10,245 nt of DNA from positions 1 through 10,245 of the forward strand of contig JAFAZM010000403.1 in NCBI GenBank assembly GCA_019239785.1. The letters run 5' to 3'. The first letter of the stretch is position 1, and each line of letters opens with the position of its first letter. The notes beneath the pieces were generated by a model. That model was not told the origin of the DNA. It worked only from the letters and a program-made list of their open reading frames with translations, and searched no databases. A program made the position numbers and the translations under genes. Shown here in pieces: positions 6,436 to 10,245 of this stretch. The stretch comes from Sphingomonadaceae bacterium (GTDB taxonomy: Bacteria > Pseudomonadota > Alphaproteobacteria > Sphingomonadales > Sphingomonadaceae).

Positions 6436-7451
6436 CGGGTGCGCACGTGCATGCCGTCCTCGACGGCAGTCACGCCCTCGACCGCGACCGTCTCGCCGGC
6501 GCGCAGCCCGCTCTGAATGACGACGCGACGGCCGTCGCCAGGTCCGGCGACCACATCGCGCCGGTGCGCGACGCCGCCCTCGACCACGAAGACATAGGCC
6601 TGGCCGCCTTCGTCGAGCAAAGCCGCATAGGGGATGGTCAGCGCGCTGCCGGGGGTGGCCACGCCGAGCTCACCGGTCAAAGGCTCGCCGGCGCCGATCC
6701 CCGCGCCGGCCGGAAGGTTCACGAACACGGACGCAAGCCGGGTTTGCGGATCGACGGCCGGATCCACCGAAAGCACCGCGACGGTGAACGCGGCCCCGCC
6801 GCCGGACGGCGTGATCCTCACCGAAGCGCCGGGCGCGATGCGGCGCGCCAAGGCCGGGTCGACGCCGAACCGGGCACGCAGATTGCCCGCGCGCACGATC
6901 GAGACCACCGGCGTTCCGGCCGCGACCAGGCTGCCGAGGCTCGCGGTGACGGCGGAGACATGGCCGGCCGTGGGCGCCCTCAGGGTCATCGCCGCTTCGC
7001 GCTGCGACAGGCTGGCGAGCGTCGCGGCGGCCGACTGCGCGGCAGAGCGGGCGGCCTCCACCTCGGCATTGCCGACCAACCCATCCGCGCGCAGCCGTTG
7101 CGCGCGGGCGAAAGCGAGCTGCGCCGTCCGCGCATCGGCCGCAGCGCGGGCCGCCTCCAGCCTTGCCGAGGGTCCTGCCGCGAGGCGCGCCACGACCTGC
7201 CCGCGGCCGACGGCGCTGCCCATCGGCGCATCGATGGCGGCGACGATCGCCTCCTGCGGCGCCGACAGGATGACCGTTCCGGAAGCGCCGGCGTCCGCGG
7301 TGCCGTAAATCGTCACCGTGGCCTGGACCGACGCGGCCTGGGCCGGCGCGAGGCGGACCAGCGCGCTTGGCTCGACCTCGTTCTCGGTCGCGCCGTCGCC
7401 GGAACAGGCAGCCAGTGCAAAGAGGGCAAGCAAGGGAGGGATAGGCTTCAT
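6432..7451 (-). CDS. Periplasmic membrane-fusion (adaptor) lipoprotein of the RND efflux system
   Basis: A 339-residue HlyD/AcrA-type adaptor. It starts MKPIPPLLALFALAAC, a lipoprotein signal with lipobox LAAC and Cys16 as the lipidated residue. Domains in order are: first half of the lipoyl domain (about 60-92, AIDAPMGSAVGRGQVVARL), a short Ala-rich alpha-hairpin (about 93-152), the second lipoyl half (156-186, LRAPTAGHVSAV onward), a beta-barrel (about 190-265) and a membrane-proximal domain (about 268-339, IPYAALLDEGGQAYVFVV). Such proteins bridge the RND permease and the outer-membrane duct. The start at 7451 is chosen over ATG 7460 because AGGAGG (7467-7462) is 10 bases from the former but only 1 from the latter. 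With this start, ATGA overlaps the outer-membrane factor stop, and the 3' end overlaps the permease start by ATGA. No His- or Met-rich metal-binding stretch is present. Confidence 0.93.
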   Translation of the reverse strand: MKPIPPLLALFALAACSGDGATENEVEPSALVRLAPAQAASVQATVTIYGTADAGASGTVILSAPQEAIVAAIDAPMGSAVGRGQVVARLAAGPSARLEAARAAADARTAQLAFARAQRLRADGLVGNAEVEAARSAAQSAAATLASLSQREAAMTLRAPTAGHVSAVTASLGSLVAAGTPVVSIVRAGNLRARFGVDPALARRIAPGASVRITPSGGGAAFTVAVLSVDPAVDPQTRLASVFVNLPAGAGIGAGEPLTGELGVATPGSALTIPYAALLDEGGQAYVFVVEGGVAHRRDVVAGPGDGRRVVIQSGLRAGETVAVEGVTAVEDGMHVRTR

Positions 7452-8785
7452 CTTGTCCATGCCTCCTGGGGGACGCCGGTGAGCAGCTCGAGCGCGATGG
7501 TCTGTTCGGCGATGCCCTGCTCGGCCTGCGCGAGCAGGATCTCCTTGTCGCGCGCCGCCTGCTCGGCGTTCATCGCGGTGACCAGCGACAGATCGCCGCG
7601 GTCGGCCGCATGGCGGTTGGCCGAAGCGAACCGCTCCAACGCCGGAAGATCGCGCAGGATCGCCTCGCGCTGCCGCCTGAGCACCGTCAGCGCATCCACC
7701 GCCGCGGCGATCTCGGCCCGCGTTTGAAACAAGCGGGCTTCATATTCGGCCCGGAGCTGCGCGCGGGTCGCGCGCTCGACCGCGATGCCGCCGCGATTGC
7801 GGTTCCACAAGGGAAGCGTGAAGGCGACCGATGGCCCGATCGTCAGATTGCCGGCGGTGTCGCGGGCGCCGTTGATCGTGAGATCGAGCGTGGGAAATTG
7901 GTCGAGCACCGCCTTGTGGACCGCCGCCTCCTGCGCCGCATAGCCGGCCCGCAGCGCCTGAAGGTCGGCGCGCTCGCGCTGCGCGATCGCGAAGAGAGCG
8001 GCGGCGTCGGGCGCCGGCGGGGAAGGCATCACCGAAGCCAAGCGAAGCGGGTAGCCGGGCGGAAGACCCATCAGCCTGCTGAGCTCCGAACGGGCCGTGG
8101 CGAGGTCCCGCTCGGCCGTCCGGAGCCGGTCGGCCGCGTCGAAGGCCGCGAGCCTCGCCGCCTGCACCTGGTCGGGGAGGATGTCGCCGCGGCCGGCTGC
8201 GCGCAGCATCCGATCGAGGATCGATTGCGCGGAATCCCGGCTGGCGCGGGCAAGCCCTTCCGCCTTCTCGAGCTCGACGACCTTGGCGGCCTGGATCCGC
8301 GCCTGGCCCGAAATCTGCCATTCCGCCCAGGCGAGATCGAGGCGGACCTGCCTCGCCTGCGCTTCGGCCTGCGCGCGGGCAACGCGCCGGGTGCGCAGCG
8401 CATTGAGGTTGAAGCCTAACGTGGACGCGAGGCCGAGCAGGGGATCGGGACCCGACAGCACCTGGTCGGCGCCGAAGCTGAAAGTGGGATCGGGGAGCAA
8501 TCCTGCCGCAAATGCCTGGGCGTCGGCGACTCCGGCGCGCTGGCGCTGCGCCCTGAGGTCGGGGTTCAGCAGCACGGCCAGAGTCGCCACCGCGTTCGCG
8601 TCGAGCGGCTGGGACAGGTCGATAATTGCCGGCCTCAGAAACGGCCGTTCGATCGCGGCGGCATCGCGCGCGATGATCGCAGCGACGGGCGGGGCCAGGG
8701 TCGGCGGCGACTCCGTGAGCGGCTCCGGGCGGTAGGTTGCGCAGCCCGCCACCAGCAAGCCAAGCGCGATCGTCCAGCGCTTCAT
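7448..8785 (-). CDS. Outer-membrane factor lipoprotein of the RND efflux system (TolC superfamily, CzcC-like)
   Basis: A 445-residue protein of the outer-membrane efflux protein family, which forms the trimeric exit duct of tripartite pumps. It begins MKRWTIALGLLVAGC with lipobox LVAGC and Cys15 as lipidation site, as in CusC/OprM-like members. Two similar halves are visible. Each has a beta-strand segment (TFSFGADQ near 101; FTLPLWNRNRGGI near 322) followed by long Ala/Arg/Glu-rich coiled-coil helices (about 130-235 and 335-435). The LPLWNRNRG segment resembles the LPLF-x-RNQG signature of CzcC-type factors, pointing to the metal-efflux side of the family, though this alone does not prove a metal substrate. 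The ATG at 8785 overlaps the kinase stop (ATGA) with no strong ribosome site of its own. Its last codons contain the AGGAGG that serves the fusion-protein gene. Confidence 0.93.
   Translation of the reverse strand: MKRWTIALGLLVAGCATYRPEPLTESPPTLAPPVAAIIARDAAAIERPFLRPAIIDLSQPLDANAVATLAVLLNPDLRAQRQRAGVADAQAFAAGLLPDPTFSFGADQVLSGPDPLLGLASTLGFNLNALRTRRVARAQAEAQARQVRLDLAWAEWQISGQARIQAAKVVELEKAEGLARASRDSAQSILDRMLRAAGRGDILPDQVQAARLAAFDAADRLRTAERDLATARSELSRLMGLPPGYPLRLASVMPSPPAPDAAALFAIAQRERADLQALRAGYAAQEAAVHKAVLDQFPTLDLTINGARDTAGNLTIGPSVAFTLPLWNRNRGGIAVERATRAQLRAEYEARLFQTRAEIAAAVDALTVLRRQREAILRDLPALERFASANRHAADRGDLSLVTAMNAEQAARDKEILLAQAEQGIAEQTIALELLTGVPQEAWTR
7462..7467 (-). promoter_or_regulatory. 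Perfect AGGAGG Shine-Dalgarno inside the outer-membrane factor gene
   Basis: AGGAGG reads from 7467 to 7462 on the minus strand, within the Gln-Glu-Ala codons of the outer-membrane factor. It is 10 bases before the fusion-protein ATG at 7451 and decides that start over ATG 7460. It is the only strong ribosome site I see at the operon's internal junctions. Confidence 0.7.
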
Positions 8786-10134
8786 GCTGCAACCCCGGGA
8801 AATTCGAGCGTGACGACGAGGCCGGGCGCATTGTCCCCGAAGGCCAGCCTCGCCCCGTGAAGCCGTGCGATGGCCGCGACCAGATTGAGCCCGAGGCCGT
8901 AGCCCGGCGTCGACCGGCTGCCCTCCAGCCTCGTGAACCGCTGCACGATGCGCTCCCGATCGGCGGCCGGCACGCCAGGTCCATCGTCCGCCACCAGCAG
9001 GCGCGCGCCTCCGTTCCGGCGCGACAGCGTGACCTGGATCGCGGTGCCGGGAGGCGTGTGGCGCTGGGCGTTCTCGATCAGGTTGATCGTCGCTTGGGCG
9101 AGCAGCTCACGGTCTCCGTCGATCAGGATCCCGGGCTCGACCGTCCAGCGCAGCGACCCGCCATCATCGGAGACGGCCGGGGCATAGCTTTCGGCAAGAT
9201 CGCGGACGAGGTCGCTGAGATCGACGTTTTGGAAGCCAAGCCGGACCGCGCCGCTCTCGACCTCCGAGATCCTGAGGATTGCAGCGAACAGGCTGAGGAC
9301 CTCGTCGACCCGCAGGATCGCGTTCCTGATCACCTCCTGCTGGGCCGTGTCGGCGGCGCCTTCGCGGAGCCCTGCCTCCAGCTGATTGCGAAGGCGGGCC
9401 AGCGGCGTGCGCAGATCGTGGGCGATGTCGCTCGACACCTGACGGAGATTGCCGACGAGGCCGGCGATCCGGTCGAGCATCGCATTGAGCGAGCCCCCCA
9501 GCCGATCGAACTCGTCGCCGCGAGAGCCGATCGGGACGCGCTTGCTGATGTCGCCGATGACGATCGCTTCGGCAGCGCCGCTGATCGCCCCCAGCCGCCG
9601 TCGCAGATAGGAGCCGAGCAGGAGCGCACCGGCGAGGCCAAGCACGATGATTGCCGCAAAACCGGCGCCGAACATCGCGAGGACCGTTTTGTCGATCTGC
9701 TCGAGTTGCTCCCGATCGGCTGCCACGACCAACGTCGAGCCGTCGGACAGGTTGACCGCATAAGCGAGCGCGCGGTCGGGCCCCTCGCGAGGGTCGATGA
9801 AGGTGATGGTTCGAAAGCCTGTGTCCGGCCGGTCTGTACGCAGCGAGCCGGCGATCCGCCGGCCATCGGGCGAGAAAAGTGCATAGAAGAGCGCGTTGCT
9901 CGACCGCATCGCTTCGCGCTCGGCAATGGCGCCGCGGAGCTCGCTCGGGCCGTCGGAGCGATATTCGAGGACGAGCGAGGAGGCTTCGTCCCTGAGCACC
10001 CCCTCGAGCTGTCGCTCGAAGGCAAGGTGCATCGCCCAGAAGACGATCAGGCCGAGCAGCGCGATGGCGAGGGCGAACGCCGCCGAATAGACGAATGCGA
10101 TCCGATAGGCGGCGCTGCGCAGGAACGCCCTCAC
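8782..10134 (-). CDS. HAMP-domain sensor histidine kinase controlling the efflux operon
   Basis: A 450-residue inner-membrane kinase of the EnvZ/QseC/CusS class. It has TM1 at about 11-33, a periplasmic sensor region at about 36-150, TM2 at about 154-175, and a HAMP domain at about 176-228. The dimerisation/H-box is SSDIAHDLRTPLARL with phospho-acceptor His239. The HATPase domain has the N-box NLIENAQRH (Asn355), G1 DDGPG (383-387) and G2 GYGLGL (411-416). All catalytic elements are intact. The start is GTG at 10134-10132, overlapping the response-regulator stop as GTGA; its stop overlaps the outer-membrane factor start as ATGA. It presumably phosphorylates the regulator encoded immediately upstream, which would then drive the whole operon. 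The sensor region has essentially no His or Cys, so direct metal sensing is not suggested by composition. The signal is unknown. Confidence 0.95.
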   Translation of the reverse strand: MRAFLRSAAYRIAFVYSAAFALAIALLGLIVFWAMHLAFERQLEGVLRDEASSLVLEYRSDGPSELRGAIAEREAMRSSNALFYALFSPDGRRIAGSLRTDRPDTGFRTITFIDPREGPDRALAYAVNLSDGSTLVVAADREQLEQIDKTVLAMFGAGFAAIIVLGLAGALLLGSYLRRRLGAISGAAEAIVIGDISKRVPIGSRGDEFDRLGGSLNAMLDRIAGLVGNLRQVSSDIAHDLRTPLARLRNQLEAGLREGAADTAQQEVIRNAILRVDEVLSLFAAILRISEVESGAVRLGFQNVDLSDLVRDLAESYAPAVSDDGGSLRWTVEPGILIDGDRELLAQATINLIENAQRHTPPGTAIQVTLSRRNGGARLLVADDGPGVPAADRERIVQRFTRLEGSRSTPGYGLGLNLVAAIARLHGARLAFGDNAPGLVVTLEFPGVAA

Positions 10135-10245
10135 GGGCAGCGCATCCGATAACCGACGCCTCGAACCGTCTCGATCAGGTCCTCGGCCCCGCCCTCGTTC
10201 AGCTTGGCGCGCAGCCGGCTCATGTGGGTCTCGACGATGTTGGTC
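10131..10245 (-). CDS. OmpR/PhoB-family response regulator, C-terminal fragment (rest outside window)
   Basis: On the minus strand the frame enters at the window edge and ends at TGA 10133-10131, giving the last 37 residues. They include NIVETHMSRLRAKLNE and ETVRGVGYRMRCP. This is the recognition helix and C-terminal hairpin of the winged-helix DNA-binding domain of OmpR-type regulators; the -V-x-HI/M-x-x-LR-x-K-(L/I)- and -T-VRG-x-GY- elements are diagnostic. The receiver domain and the promoter of the operon would lie beyond 10245. The stop overlaps the kinase GTG start as GTGA, so regulator and kinase form a cognate pair in one transcript with the pump genes. Confidence 0.93.
   Translation of the reverse strand, partial: TNIVETHMSRLRAKLNEGGAEDLIETVRGVGYRMRCP

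Noticed and set aside
3901..6516. An 871-codon open frame on the + strand opposite the permease gene
   Set aside because: It is antisense to a clearly recognisable RND permease, has an Arg/Asp/Gly/Ala-rich composition with no domain, and is explained by high third-position GC removing stops.
6447..7727. A 426-codon + strand frame opposite the adaptor and the end of the outer-membrane factor
   Set aside because: It spans two real genes in antisense and has a His/Arg/Gly-rich composition typical of GC-driven shadow frames.
7740..8984. A 414-codon minus-strand frame overlapping the outer-membrane factor and kinase
   Set aside because: It is an out-of-phase shadow of two genes with clear family motifs.
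8737..10152. A 471-codon open frame on the + strand opposite the sensor kinase
   Set aside because: The minus-strand frame has every histidine-kinase motif; the + frame has no recognisable motif and unusual charged composition.

Overview
The window is very GC-rich and densely coding, with short gaps or 4-base stop/start overlaps between genes. These traits and the protein types fit an alphaproteobacterium, perhaps a sphingomonad; that placement is an inference from style, not a database match. I see no RNA genes, transposons, CRISPR arrays or integration signatures.

Layout. The left edge (3-524, + strand) is the C-terminal part of a YpfJ-type neutral zinc metallopeptidase. It meets the rest of the window, all on the minus strand, at a hairpin near 528-558 that probably terminates both converging transcripts. 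Reading the minus strand from right to left there is first one tightly coupled operon: an OmpR-type response regulator (only its last 37 codons are present), a HAMP sensor histidine kinase, a CzcC/TolC-like outer-membrane factor lipoprotein, a membrane-fusion lipoprotein and an RND efflux permease. Each of its four junctions is a 4-base ATGA or GTGA overlap. After a 178-base gap comes a second minus-strand group: a secreted YVTN/YncE-type beta-propeller protein, a DUF347 four-repeat membrane protein and a PAP2-family membrane phosphatase. The last two are joined by a TTGA overlap.

How it fits together. The first group looks like a self-contained envelope efflux machine with its own two-component sensor. 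The permease and fusion protein span the inner membrane and periplasm, the outer-membrane factor makes the exit duct, and the kinase/regulator pair presumably controls the operon. The gene order (outer-membrane factor, fusion protein, permease) and the outer-membrane factor resemble czcCBA-type metal systems. However, the permease has an HAE-like Asp-Asp pair in TM4, an unusual Thr-Glu in TM10, and no obvious metal-binding clusters, so the substrate cannot be predicted. The second group has no established joint function.

The most interesting points are the mixed HME/HAE character of the permease, its Pro/Ala-rich periplasmic insert, the fully overlapping regulator-plus-pump operon, and the fourfold internal repeat of the DUF347 protein. 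I do not see a wholly new system here.
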